Shown: positions 18,258 through 26,043, numbered from the stretch's first letter. The stretch: DNA of 49,095 bases from WHSW01 sp963769945 (GCA_963769945.1 CAVYOA010000021.1:1-49095); one strand, 5' to 3'. The notes: generated from the letters alone by a model not told the origin. A program made the numbers and translations.

Positions 18258-18695
18258 ATGGACGCGGTTGATCGCAGGATTCTTTCGCTGCTGATGGAAG
18301 ACGGGCGGCGCACGTACGACGACATCGCCGGCCGCGTCGAGCTAACGGCGCCGTCGGTGAAGCGGCGCGTCGACCGTTTGCGCGCCGACGGAGCGCTGCG
18401 CGGTTTCACCGCGGTTGTCGACCATGCCGCGCTGGGGTGGCAGACGGAGGCGCTGGTGGAGCTGTTCTATCGCTCGGGCACGACGCTGGATCAGGTGGCG
18501 CGGACGCTGGCCGAGCATCCCGAAGTGGCCGAGGCGTGGAGCGTCACCGGCGAGGCCGACGCGATCGCGCGCGTGCGCACCGCCGACAACGCCGACCTCG
18601 AGCGCCTGATCGTCGACCTGCAGCGAAACGGGATGGTCGAGCGCACCCGCTCTCAGGTGGTGATGAGCCGGCTCGTCTTCCACGGCACGGGCTGA
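18258..18695 (+). CDS. Lrp/AsnC-family transcriptional regulator
   Basis: This 145-residue protein starts at ATG 18258 (MDAVDRRILSLLMEDGRRTY). The helix-turn-helix is DIAGRVELTAPSVKRRVDRL, followed by GALRGFTAVVDHAALGW, the hinge strand. The C-terminal RAM ligand-binding domain includes AEHPEVAEAWSVTGEADAI and ends VMSRLVFHGTG. Family members form octamers that sense amino acids or related metabolites. The divergent DUF6421 gene is its likely target. An earlier in-frame start at 18171 would overlap that gene's start and is not needed. Confidence 0.9.
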   Translation: MDAVDRRILSLLMEDGRRTYDDIAGRVELTAPSVKRRVDRLRADGALRGFTAVVDHAALGWQTEALVELFYRSGTTLDQVARTLAEHPEVAEAWSVTGEADAIARVRTADNADLERLIVDLQRNGMVERTRSQVVMSRLVFHGTG

Positions 18696-18721
18696 GCTGC
18701 GGCGGGCGCGGTTGGGCGCGG

Positions 18722-19045
18722 TCAGTCCTCGCGAGCAGGGTTGTAGTTGGAGTCGGAATCGGAATCGGAATCGGCTACGGGCTCGGAGTCGGATTCGCCC
18801 TGTGCCTCGGCGGCCGCTACGCGATCGCCTTCACCGGCCGTAGACGATGGCGGCGTCAGGCGCCCGGAGTCGTACAGCCAGGCGAACGCGAAATCGACGA
18901 GCGCGAAGACGGCGATCAGGTAGTAGACGGCACCGAAGAGCAGCCCGAGCAGGATCCCGACGACGAGCGTCACCGCCCCGGTCACATAGAGCACGGACGA
19001 GAGCTTGCGCTTCGAGGACTGAGCGGGGTCGACGTCAGCGGTCAT
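18722..19045 (-). CDS. Small two-helix membrane protein with acidic repeat tail
   Basis: The product has 107 residues from ATG 19045 (MTADVDPAQSSKRKLSS). Two hydrophobic stretches (VLYVTGAVTLVVGILLGLLF and AVYYLIAVFALVDFAFAWLY) form a hairpin in the membrane. The C-terminal tail is acidic and ends with a Ser-Asp repeat (ADSDSDSDSNYNP), encoded by a short tandem repeat of GGAATC/GGAGTC-type hexamers on the opposite strand. That repeat may vary in length. An upstream start at 19099 is possible. Function unknown. Confidence 0.6.
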   Translation of the reverse strand: MTADVDPAQSSKRKLSSVLYVTGAVTLVVGILLGLLFGAVYYLIAVFALVDFAFAWLYDSGRLTPPSSTAGEGDRVAAAEAQGESDSEPVADSDSDSDSNYNPARED

Positions 19046-19609
19046 GCGGGGGCAGCGTATCCGCTCCGACTCACATGCGGACTCAATTGGCAGATTCATC
19101 GCACCACCAGTGCGTCTCGCGAACGTACGTTGGACGGTGTGCGCGAGAGATTGATCAACCGGACGCGGCAGGGCGACCTCGGCGAGGCGTCGGCGATCGA
19201 GTGGCTGACAGGCATCGGGCGACAGTGCTCCTGCCGATCGGTCATAGCTCGCACTTCGACCGGGTGCGGAGGCAAGGGGAACTCTGGAGGGTTCAGGTCA
19301 AGACGTCCGTGTCTTCGATCGAGCGGTCCGCCGGTGGAAAGAGCTACACGGTGCAGCTCGCGACCCGCGGCGGTAATCAGAGCTGGACTGGTGTCAGCAA
19401 GCGTCTTGATCCGACCAACGTCGACTACGTCTTCGTGGTGGTCTGCGACGGCCGGCGCTGGATAATTCCGACGCGCAGTCTCGAGACCCGAACGACTCTT
19501 CGCCTGGGCGGTTCGAAGTACGCCGAGTACGAGATTTCGCGAGGAATAGCGCTCGAATCCCTCGTCTACGGCGCCGACTACCACCCCTCTACAATCGCGG
19601 ATCCCGCAC

Positions 19610-19692
19610 GGGGGAGCGCCGTAGTGGGAGAGACGGGCTGGACTGTAAATCCAGTGGCTATGCCTGAGTGGGTTCGAATCCCACCTCCCCCA
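19610..19692 (+). tRNA. tRNA-Tyr (anticodon GTA)
   Basis: An 83-base type II tRNA with a long variable arm. The acceptor stem is GGGGGAG with CTCCCCC. The anticodon stem CTGGA / TCCAG holds the loop CTGTAAA, so the anticodon is GTA. The T arm contains GGGTTCGAATCCC, and the discriminator base is A. CCA is not encoded. Confidence 0.96.
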
Positions 19693-19716
19693 TCGCCGCT
19701 GCCGGAGCCCAACGAA

Positions 19717-19740
19717 AACGGCGCCCCGGAGGGCGCCGTT
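19717..19740 (-). terminator. Intrinsic terminator of the csbD-like gene
   Basis: A 10-bp perfect stem (AACGGCGCCC with GGGCGCCGTT) encloses a 4-base loop. On the minus strand it is followed by TTTTCGTT, so it suits the csbD-like gene at 19780-19959. It could also limit readthrough from tRNA-Tyr on the plus strand. Confidence 0.7.
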
Positions 19741-19779
19741 GCGCAAACCACGAATCGGCGCGACTAGCGCGCCTGCGAC

Positions 19780-19959
19780 TCAGTCGCGCCGGATCGTGTC
19801 CTTGACCTTGTCGGCGGCGCCGCCGACCTTGTCCTTGACGGTGCCTGAGGCCTGGTCGACCTTGCCCTCACGCTTGAGGTCGCCATCGCCGCTGAGCGAA
19901 CCCGCGGCTTCCTTGACCTTGCCCTTGGCGTCGTCGGTGTTCTTCGGAGCGTCAGCCAT
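19780..19959 (-). CDS. CsbD-family stress-response protein
   Basis: A 59-residue hydrophilic protein read from ATG 19959 with a good ribosome-binding site (GGGAGACTGAA) just upstream. It has the CsbD repeat pattern: DDAKGKVKEAAGSLSGDGDL, KREGKVDQASGTVKDKVG, then ADKVKDTIRRD. CsbD proteins are small, abundant, largely helical or disordered, and induced by general stress in many bacteria. Their molecular role is not established. A terminator lies 40 bases after the stop on the same strand. Confidence 0.88.
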   Translation of the reverse strand: MADAPKNTDDAKGKVKEAAGSLSGDGDLKREGKVDQASGTVKDKVGGAADKVKDTIRRD

Positions 19960-20072
19960 TTCAGTCTCCCTCGTTCGTAGTCATGGCGCCAGCAATCTAT
20001 CGCGGCGCCTGAATCCCTTCCCCGCCGACCAACCGGCGAAACTCCGTCGCCCGCGCCGTTACGATTGCTGGC

Positions 20073-21752
20073 GTGCGCAGGGCACCGGGAACCATCGCGC
20101 GGCCGGCGCTCGTCGCTGCCGCCACGCTCCTCGCCTACGCGGCGCCTGCGTCCGCGGCCGTCAGCTATCCCGCGAGCACCGGGACTGACACCTGCAGCTT
20201 CACCTTCAACAGCGTCTACACCTTCAACACCAACACGGGCGTCGTCTCCAACCCAGACGATCTCGTGCCGGCGATCGGCACCCCCGAGGGCGGCGTCCGC
20301 GTCGTCAACTGTTCGACCTTTACTCTGGCCTCTGGCGCCACACTTCGCATCACCGGCACGCTCGCGCCCGAGTTCCGTGCCACCGGCGCCGTGCAGGTCA
20401 ACGGCATCATCGACGTCTCGGCCACCAACTCATCTCCCTCCGCGCCCGGTCCCGGCACGGCCAACTCTCCGGGAGCCACCGCAGGCTCGACCGGAGGCGG
20501 GACCACGCCCGGCGCGGGCGGCGGTCTCAGCGCAGGCGGGGGCGGCGGCGACAACCAGGGCGGCGGCGGAGGTGGCGGCGGCTTCGCCGGCGGCGGTGGC
20601 GGCGCGGGCGGATCGCCGAGCGCGAATGGCGGCGGAGGTGGCGGGCCCGCCGGTGGTGTCGGCGGCACACCTACCGGCTCGGTGGGCGGAGGCGGCCAAC
20701 CCGGCCCGGGCGGGGCGGCCGGGGCGAGCGCCGGCACTGCCGCCGGCGCTTCGCTCAGCGGCGGTGGTGGCGGCGGCGGCAGCTACGGCTCGCAGGGCCC
20801 GTTTCGCCCCGGCTCGGGAGGCGGTGGTGGCGGTGGGCGCAGCTCGGGCGGCTCCGGCGGCGGGTTCGGCGGTTCGGGTGGCGGCACGGTCCGCTTCTCT
20901 CACCCCGAGCTCGATCTCGATCACAGGGCAGATCGACGCCGACGGCGGCGGCGGCTCCCCCGGACAGAACTCGAGCGGCACCGCCGGCGGCGGCGGCGGA
21001 GGCGGGTCCGGCGGCTCGATCCAGCTAATCGCTCCAACCGTGACCGTCACGGCCGCGGGCCAGCTGTTCGCGCGCGGCGGCATCGGCGCCACCGCTCCCT
21101 TCCCTGGCGGAATTGGCGGCAACGGCGGTCCGGGGCGGATCGATTTCGCCACCAACTCCCTGTCCAACGTCGGCACCACGATCCCCATCGGCGCCGAGAC
21201 GCCTTACAGCGCCACTCTGACCGTTGCCAAAGCCGGCACCGGCCAAGGACTCATCGCCAGCAGCCCTGCCGGCATCTCCTGCGGCTCGGACTGCGGCGAG
21301 GAGTACGACCCCAACTCCACCGTCACCCTGAGCGCCAGCACCGACGCCGGGTCCACATTCACCGGATGGTCGGGCGGTGGCTGCTCGGGCAGCGGAGCGT
21401 GTCAGGTCACCCTCGACACGAGCAAGACGGTCACCGCCAGCTTCCAGGCAGCCCCCTCCCCTCCGGCCGATCCCCCGCCATCAACCCACCCGTTCCGCCC
21501 GAGACCGCAATCTCGGTGGCCAAGGCAAAGGCCAACGGCACCGCCAAGGTCAAGTTCAGCGGCTCGGGCGGCACCGGCCCGCTGAGCTTCGAATGCAAGC
21601 TCGACAAACAGAAGTTCAAGCCCTGCTCGTCGCCGCGCCGCTACAGGCGCCTCGATCCCGGCAAGCACAAGGTTGGCGTTCGCGCCAAGGACTCGACCGG
21701 CGCGGTCGACTCATCGCCGGCGAAGGCGAAGCTGCGCGTACCGAAGGCCTAG
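20073..21752 (+). CDS. Glycine-rich secreted protein with InlB-like repeat and FECK-type domain, two frameshifts
   Basis: The product has a signal peptide (ARPALVAAATLLAYAAPASA). A beta-rich N-terminal part (LRITGTLAPEFRATGAVQVN and onward) is followed by about 150 residues that are mainly Gly (20480-20890). Near 20898 one extra T shifts the frame to SISITGQIDADGG and later GGIGGNGGPGRIDFATN, which resembles polymorphic outer-surface or PE_PGRS-like passenger regions. Next is a bacterial repeat (VTLSASTDAGSTFTGWSGGG, then CSGSGACQVTLDTSKTVTASF) of the InlB B-repeat type. Near 21473 a lost C in a C run restores the first frame. The end is the FECKLDKQKFKPCSSPRRY domain with VGVRAKDSTGAVDSSPA. 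Surface role inferred; function unknown. Confidence 0.75.
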   Translation: MRRAPGTIARPALVAAATLLAYAAPASAAVSYPASTGTDTCSFTFNSVYTFNTNTGVVSNPDDLVPAIGTPEGGVRVVNCSTFTLASGATLRITGTLAPEFRATGAVQVNGIIDVSATNSSPSAPGPGTANSPGATAGSTGGGTTPGAGGGLSAGGGGGDNQGGGGGGGGFAGGGGGAGGSPSANGGGGGGPAGGVGGTPTGSVGGGGQPGPGGAAGASAGTAAGASLSGGGGGGGSYGSQGPFRPGSGGGGGGGRSSGGSGGGFGGSGGGTVRFSHPELDLDHRADRRRRRRRLPRTELERHRRRRRRRRVRRLDPANRSNRDRHGRGPAVRARRHRRHRSLPWRNWRQRRSGADRFRHQLPVQRRHHDPHRRRDALQRHSDRCQSRHRPRTHRQQPCRHLLRLGLRRGVRPQLHRHPERQHRRRVHIHRMVGRWLLGQRSVSGHPRHEQDGHRQLPGSPLPSGRSPAINPPVPPETAISVAKAKANGTAKVKFSGSGGTGPLSFECKLDKQKFKPCSSPRRYRRLDPGKHKVGVRAKDSTGAVDSSPAKAKLRVPKA

Positions 21753-22906
21753 GCGAACTCGCGAAGCCGCTGCGCTTCTGGCAGTAGTTGCAGCTTCTTC
21801 AGCGTGTTTTTCTCGATCTGGCGGACGCGCTCGCGCGTGACGCCGAACGCCCGCCCGACCTCCTCCAGCGTCAGCGGCTCTTGGCCTCGTAGCCCGTAGC
21901 GCAACTCGATCACCTGGCGCTCGCGCTCTGGCAGCACATTCAGAGCCCGCCGGACGTCCTCGCGCTGAAGATTCTCCGTCGCCGTCTCGAACGGTTCCGC
22001 GATCTGATCGTCGGCGACGAAATCGCCGAGCTCCGAGTCGTCTGCCTCGCCCACCGGCTTCTCCAGCGAGACCGGCATCTGCGCGAAACGCAGGATGTCG
22101 CGTACTTCGCGCAACGTCATCTCGAGCTCCGCCGCGATCTCCTCCGGCGTCGGCTCTCGCCCGAGCCCCTGGACCAGCTGACGCTCGGCCTGAGTAACGC
22201 GATTGAGCTTTTCCACCATGTGAACCGGGATCCGGATCGTGCGCGCCTTGTCGGCGATCGCCCGCGTTACCGCCTGGCGAATCCACCACGTCGCATAGGT
22301 GGAGAACTTGAAGCCGCGCCGGTGATCGAACTTCTCCGCCGCTCTGATCAGCCCCAACGATCCTTCCTGGATCAGGTCGAGAAAGCTGAGCCCGCGACCG
22401 AGATAGGCCTTGGCGATCGAGACAACCAAGCGCAAGTTCGCCTCGATCATATGGCGCTTGGCCTGCATGTCGCCCTTCTCGATTCGCTTCGCCAGCGCCA
22501 CTTCCTGGTCGGCGGTAAGCAGCTCCACCCGGCCGATCGAGCGGAGATACAACCGCAGCGAATCCAGGCTCGGCTCGACCGTCAGATCAAGCTCGGGCTT
22601 CTTCGCTTGGCCCGGCGCCGATTCGCCCCTGGACTCCTCGCCCACACTGACGCCGTTGGCGGCGATGACGTCGACGCCGTGCTCAATCAGGTGCGCGTGC
22701 AGGCCCTGGACCTGCTCCTTGGTCACGTCGACCTCTTCCAGCGTCCGCGAGATCTCCTCGAACGTCAGATAGCCGCGCTCCTGGCCCACCGCGATCAGGT
22801 CGTGCAGCTCCTGCGAGCCCGGCAGCGCACGTTCATCGCTCGCGGCCAAGGAACTGCCCGAGTCGCCCTCTTTGCCCCCAAGCAGAACCTGCGCCTCCTC
22901 CGACAT
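21749..22906 (-). CDS. rpoD: Primary RNA polymerase sigma factor (sigma-70, RpoD/SigA)
   Basis: The 385-residue group 1 sigma factor starts at ATG 22906, preceded by AAGGAG with 6-base spacing; an earlier in-frame start at 22957 lacks this. A short region 1.1 is present (ELHDLIAVGQERGYLTFEEI). Region 1.2 is SLRLYLRSIGRVELLTADQE. Region 2 is complete (LVVSIAKAYLGRGLSFLDLI, FSTYATWWIRQAVTRAIADK). Region 3 is VEKLNRVTQAERQLVQGLG. Region 4 ends with the -35-binding helix GRAFGVTRERVRQIEKNTLK. It directs housekeeping transcription. Its 3' end overlaps the convergent secreted-protein stop by four bases. Confidence 0.95.
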   Translation of the reverse strand: MSEEAQVLLGGKEGDSGSSLAASDERALPGSQELHDLIAVGQERGYLTFEEISRTLEEVDVTKEQVQGLHAHLIEHGVDVIAANGVSVGEESRGESAPGQAKKPELDLTVEPSLDSLRLYLRSIGRVELLTADQEVALAKRIEKGDMQAKRHMIEANLRLVVSIAKAYLGRGLSFLDLIQEGSLGLIRAAEKFDHRRGFKFSTYATWWIRQAVTRAIADKARTIRIPVHMVEKLNRVTQAERQLVQGLGREPTPEEIAAELEMTLREVRDILRFAQMPVSLEKPVGEADDSELGDFVADDQIAEPFETATENLQREDVRRALNVLPERERQVIELRYGLRGQEPLTLEEVGRAFGVTRERVRQIEKNTLKKLQLLPEAQRLREFA

Positions 22907-22932
22907 CCAACACTCCTTCGTAAAGCGCGGAA

Positions 22933-22938
22933 AGTATA
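22933..22938 (-). promoter_or_regulatory. Candidate -10 box of the sigma-factor gene
   Basis: TATACT on the minus strand, 27 bases before the start codon at 22906, fits a -10 box. No good -35 hexamer is seen 16-18 bases upstream, which is common for actinobacterial promoters. Confidence 0.3.
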
Positions 22939-22992
22939 TGCCTTGTGCATAGTCCACGCGCCACGTTGTCCACGCCTTCTAACCTCTCGGAA

Positions 22993-24021
22993 ATGGCGAC
23001 AACCGACACCGCAGCGATCGCCGCCGAGCCCACCGACGTCCAAGCGGGTCGACCGGCAACGCAGATCAGCCTCACCCGCGTCGGCGTGCGCGGCGTCGAG
23101 AAGGTCCTGCGCGTTGCTGCCGCGCCGGGAACCAGCGCCGATCCTCCCGTCGCGAACCTCTATTTCGCCGAGCTCGAATGCTTCGTCGACCTCAACCCGC
23201 AACAAGCTGGCGTGCACATGTCACGTTTCGAGGAGATCGTCAACGAGGCGATCGACGGCGTCGTGCTTGCCGAGACCCTGCGGGCCGAGGAGCTCGCCGG
23301 CCACATCGCCAAGCAGGTGCGCGAGCGCCAAAACGGCCTGCGCGCCGAGGTCACGATCGCCGCCCGCTACCCAGAGACCGTGCAGACTCCAAGCTCGGGC
23401 CTGCAAACGCAAGAGATCTACACCCTGTTCGGCACGGCCGTCGCCTCCGAGCGTGGCACCCGCACTCTGACCGGGGTCGAAGCTCAGGGCATGACCGCGT
23501 GCCCCTGCGCCCAGGAAATGCTCACTGGCCGCTCGCGCGAGCGCCTACTCGCCGACGGCTTCGACGAAGACGAGATCGAGCGTATCCTCAAGGCGGTTCC
23601 CGTCGCCACGCACAACCAGCGCGGAATCGGTTCGCTTCACATCGGCCGCACCGAGGGCGCCACCCTCGAGCTCGACGCGCGCGATCTGCTGCGCATCGTC
23701 GAGCAGTCGATGAGCTCGGAGATCTACGAGCTGATGAAGCGCTCCGACGAGGCCGATGTGGTCGAAAAGGCTCACCGCAACCCACGCTTCGTCGAGGACG
23801 TCGTGCGCGAGATGATCCGGCGCGTTGCCGAGGCCTACCCGCAGCTCGCCGACGACGGCTTCATCCTCGCCCGCCAGGAGAACCTCGAGACGATCCATCG
23901 CCACACGGTCGTCGCCGAGCGCTCGGGTGAGCTTGCTGAGATCCTCGCCGAGCTCGAGAGCGGCGAGCGCACCCGCCACCACACCACCCGCCGCGAGTGG
24001 CTAGAAGCACCCTGCGCCTGA
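22993..24021 (+). CDS. folE2: GTP cyclohydrolase I type IB (FolE2/MptA family)
   Basis: This 342-residue enzyme converts GTP to a 7,8-dihydroneopterin compound, the first step of folate-type pterin synthesis. The metal-binding and catalytic signature is GMTACPCAQEM. Other family blocks are VGVRGVEKVLRV, LEVFVDL-like LECFVDLNPQQAGVHMSRF, THNQRGIGSLHIG and HRHTVVAER near the end. It resembles archaeal MptA and bacterial FolE2, which use non-zinc metals. No product type (cyclic or open) can be read here. The start ATG 22993 faces the sigma factor gene across 86 bases. A structured repeat element begins 8 bases after the stop. Confidence 0.9.
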   Translation: MATTDTAAIAAEPTDVQAGRPATQISLTRVGVRGVEKVLRVAAAPGTSADPPVANLYFAELECFVDLNPQQAGVHMSRFEEIVNEAIDGVVLAETLRAEELAGHIAKQVRERQNGLRAEVTIAARYPETVQTPSSGLQTQEIYTLFGTAVASERGTRTLTGVEAQGMTACPCAQEMLTGRSRERLLADGFDEDEIERILKAVPVATHNQRGIGSLHIGRTEGATLELDARDLLRIVEQSMSSEIYELMKRSDEADVVEKAHRNPRFVEDVVREMIRRVAEAYPQLADDGFILARQENLETIHRHTVVAERSGELAEILAELESGERTRHHTTRREWLEAPCA

Positions 24022-24748
24022 GCTCTCTGATGATTGATTCCTGGATTCGCGTGCGCGGGCGCCTGGAGCGAGTCGGGCGTGGCGGCGGGCGAAGCGCATG
24101 CCGGTAGCATGCGCGAGTCCCGACGGGCGCGATCCGGCGAAGCTGCCCAGGCGTCATCCGCGTGCGTGAAGTCGTGGAATCACTCATCTTGGCCGGCTCG
24201 ACCGCCGCCTCGGGAGGCCTCTCCTCGAAGCCCTTGCGCAGGCTCCAGAGATAGTCGAAGCCCGAGATCACGGTCACCGCGACGGCGATATAGAGCAGTA
24301 CCTCAGCCCAGACCGGCGTCGGGTCGATCGCGATCAGGGCGATGATCGCGACGATCTGAAGAAACGTCTTCAGCTTGCCCAGCGAGCTCGCTTCGATCAC
24401 CAGCCCGCGCTCGGCAGCGAGGCCGCGCAGGCCTGTGACCGCAAGCTCGCGCGCGATGATCACCATCGCGACCCATGCCGCGAGCCGGTTTTGCGAGACG
24501 AGCGAGATCAGGGCGGCGATCACCAGCAGCTTGTCGGCCAGCGGGTCCATCAGCTTGCCAAAGGTCGTCACCTGCTGGCGGCGGCGAGCGATGTAGCCGT
24601 CGAGCCCGTCCGTGGCGGCGGCGAGGGCAAAAACAAGGGCGGCGATCAGATCCCCGTCGGGCGTCTCGTCGAGCAGCGCGACCACCACCACAGGCACCGC
24701 CAGGATCCGCAGCATCGTCAGGCTGTTCGGAATGTTGACCGGGATCAT
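23861..24748 (-). CDS. pgsA: CDP-diacylglycerol--glycerol-3-phosphate 3-phosphatidyltransferase (PgsA), with an aberrant 3' extension
   Basis: PgsA makes phosphatidylglycerol phosphate in the inner membrane. The CDP-alcohol phosphotransferase signature is intact: D-G-L-D-G-Y-I-A-R, then G-K-L-M-D-P-L-A-D-K. Four hydrophobic helices follow, for example MVIIARELAVTGL and FLQIVAIIALIAI. The family part starts MIPVNIPNSLTMLRI at 24748 and should end about residue 187 (near 24190). Instead the frame has no stop there. It runs through the repeat element at 24029-24188 and 160 bases into the antisense of folE2, ending at 23861 with an Arg-rich tail. The extension is probably not functional protein. 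The element seems to have replaced the normal stop, or a frameshift hides it. Confidence 0.8.
   Translation of the reverse strand: MIPVNIPNSLTMLRILAVPVVVVALLDETPDGDLIAALVFALAAATDGLDGYIARRRQQVTTFGKLMDPLADKLLVIAALISLVSQNRLAAWVAMVIIARELAVTGLRGLAAERGLVIEASSLGKLKTFLQIVAIIALIAIDPTPVWAEVLLYIAVAVTVISGFDYLWSLRKGFEERPPEAAVEPAKMSDSTTSRTRMTPGQLRRIAPVGTRACYRHALRPPPRPTRSRRPRTRIQESIIRELRRRVLLATRGGWCGGGCARRSRARRGSQQAHPSARRRPCGDGSSRGSPGGRG
24029..24188. repeat. Structured intergenic repeat element, copy 1
   Basis: About 160 bp closed by the inverted ends GATGA-T-TGATTCC (24029-24041) and GGAATCA-C-TCATC (24176-24188). Inside is a perfect 8-bp hairpin (GCGCATGC at 24094-24101, GCATGCGC at 24107-24114) flanked by GCGAA and GAGTCC. 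Then come GACGGGCGCGATCC, GCGAAG and GCGTCATCC. Copy 2 at 30715-30879 keeps the same order and most of these blocks. The two copies differ by compensating changes in both stems. It lies between convergent folE2 and pgsA. Confidence 0.75.
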
Positions 24749-24794
24749 TCGAACTGAGTATCACGGCTGAGAGTGCGACCGGGCACCTCGTTGC

Positions 24795-25496
24795 TCAGCC
24801 GCCAAGCTCGACCGCGCGTGCGAACGCGGCGTCGATCATCTCCACCGTGAGCTTGCCCGTGAACGTGTTCTGTTGAGAGGGGTGAAAGCAGCCGAGCAGT
24901 GCGTACGGCCCAAGCTTCGTCTCGGCGCCGTGACCGAAGCGCGGCCGCGGCCGCGGTGTCGCCACGCCGACTCCGCGTAGCGCCCGCAGTGCGCCGTCCC
25001 AGGCAAACGCGCCCAGGGCGACGATCACGCGCACCATCTCGAGCAACTCCAGCTCGCGCTCGAGATAGGCCAGACACCGATCGCGCTCACCCGGAGCGGG
25101 CTTGTTCGCCGGCGGCGCGCAGCGGACCACGGCCGAGATGTATGTGCGATCAAGCTCGAGCCCGTCGCCGGCGTGCTCGGAGGTCGGCTGATTGGCGAGG
25201 CCAGCGCGATGAAGGGCGCCGTAAAGCCAGTCGCCCGAGCGATCGCCGGTGAACATACGCCCGGTGCGATTGGCCCCGTGGGCAGCCGGCGCCAGCCCGA
25301 CGATCAGGATCGTTGCCCGCCGATCGCCAAAGCCCGGCAGCGGCCGCGCCCAGTACTCCTCGCCGCGGTAACGCCGAGGCGGATCGGCCGCGACCTGTTC
25401 ACGCCAGGCGACCAGACGCGGACAGCGGCGACAGCTCGCAACCGTGCTCGCAAGCTCGTCGAGGGCTCGCGCGTCTGACCCAGGCTCGGCGTTCAT
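24795..25496 (-). CDS. Type 5 uracil-DNA glycosylase (UdgB-like)
   Basis: This DNA repair enzyme removes uracil, hypoxanthine and related bases from DNA. It is 233 residues from ATG 25496 (MNAEPGSDARALDELAS). The iron-sulfur cysteines are visible as C-R-R-C-P-R in the N-terminal part, with further Cys in RCAPPANKP and DRCLAYLE. Motif A is GLAPAAHGANRTGRMFTGD, the family 5 form that has Ala in place of the catalytic Asp or Asn of other UDG families. The C-terminal motif is CFHPSQQNTFTGKLT. It diverges from the exported lipoprotein gene at 25516 with 19 bases between starts. Confidence 0.88.
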   Translation of the reverse strand: MNAEPGSDARALDELASTVASCRRCPRLVAWREQVAADPPRRYRGEEYWARPLPGFGDRRATILIVGLAPAAHGANRTGRMFTGDRSGDWLYGALHRAGLANQPTSEHAGDGLELDRTYISAVVRCAPPANKPAPGERDRCLAYLERELELLEMVRVIVALGAFAWDGALRALRGVGVATPRPRPRFGHGAETKLGPYALLGCFHPSQQNTFTGKLTVEMIDAAFARAVELGG

Positions 25497-25515
25497 GCTC
25501 GGTAGGGTGCCGCGA

Positions 25516-26043
25516 ATGCCCAGATGCTCGCGTCGCGGCTTCATCGCTCTTGCCGGCACCGGTACCGCAGGCCTCGTCCTCGCCTCGTGCGGCGAGGAGG
25601 ACGATCCGCGCGCCGACGGTCGCGACCCCGAGCTGCTCAGCGCCGCGCTCGGCGCCGAAACCGCTCTGCAAAGCGCCTACGGCGGCGGCGGCCTCGCGGC
25701 GATCACGCCGGCCGCGGACGTGCTCTCTCTCCAAGAGGATCGGATCTCAGAGCTCGGCGACCTCGGCGCCGAGGAGGGCGAGGCGCCCGCTGCCGGCGAT
25801 GTGATCGAAGCGTCGAACGCCGCCATCGCCGCCTACCGGGAGCTCGCCGGCATCGGATCGTCTACCGAGGTCCGCGCCGCCGGCACCCAGGGCGTCGCCG
25901 AGATCGCGGCCGTGCTCGCGGCGCTCAACCTCGACCAGGGCTCAGACGCCGCTCCATCGGCGTTCGTCACCGGCGGCTCCGAGCCGCCCTACGAGGCCGA
26001 GGACGAGACCACCTCGACGACCGAGGAGGGCGAGAGGCGGTGA
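25516..26043 (+). CDS. Tat-exported lipoprotein with ferritin-like helical region
   Basis: The 175-residue product starts MPRCSRRGFIALAG, a twin-arginine signal, and continues to the lipobox LVLASC, so it is probably a Tat-exported lipoprotein. The mature part is helical, with acidic and Ala-rich stretches (ELLSAALGAETALQSAYGGG, then VIEASNAAIAAYREL). This resembles the two-helix hairpins of DUF4439/ferritin-like proteins. Few His or Glu-x-x-His metal ligands remain, so it may not bind iron. The stop overlaps the start of the next gene (GTGA), so the two are translationally coupled. Confidence 0.65.
   Translation: MPRCSRRGFIALAGTGTAGLVLASCGEEDDPRADGRDPELLSAALGAETALQSAYGGGGLAAITPAADVLSLQEDRISELGDLGAEEGEAPAAGDVIEASNAAIAAYRELAGIGSSTEVRAAGTQGVAEIAAVLAALNLDQGSDAAPSAFVTGGSEPPYEAEDETTSTTEEGERR

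Larger units (their letters stand above)
19139..19767 (+). pseudogene. PD-(D/E)XK endonuclease-like protein (group I intron-associated family type), frameshifted, frame runs into tRNA-Tyr
   Basis: The N-terminal part (INRTRQGDLGEASAIEWLTG) is in one frame. After a likely lost G near 19217 the rest continues as ATVLLPIGHSSHFDRVR, then GELWRVQVKTSVSSIE, YVFVVVCDGRRWIIP, and a C-terminal YAEYEISRGIALESLVYG. The order G-D-L-G-E, F-D-x-V, and E-x-W-x-V-Q-V-K-T is the PD-(D/E)XK nuclease core seen in small group I intron-associated endonuclease-like proteins (PDDEXK_5 type). The frame has no stop before the tRNA-Tyr gene at 19610 and stays open through it to 19767. The true 3' end is therefore unclear. 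Start GTG 19139 or TTG 19130. Confidence 0.55.

Noticed and set aside
20480..20890. GGC/GGT-rich repeats as a CRISPR or minisatellite array
   Set aside because: The period is three bases and the frame encodes polyglycine; there are no conserved repeat units with unique spacers.
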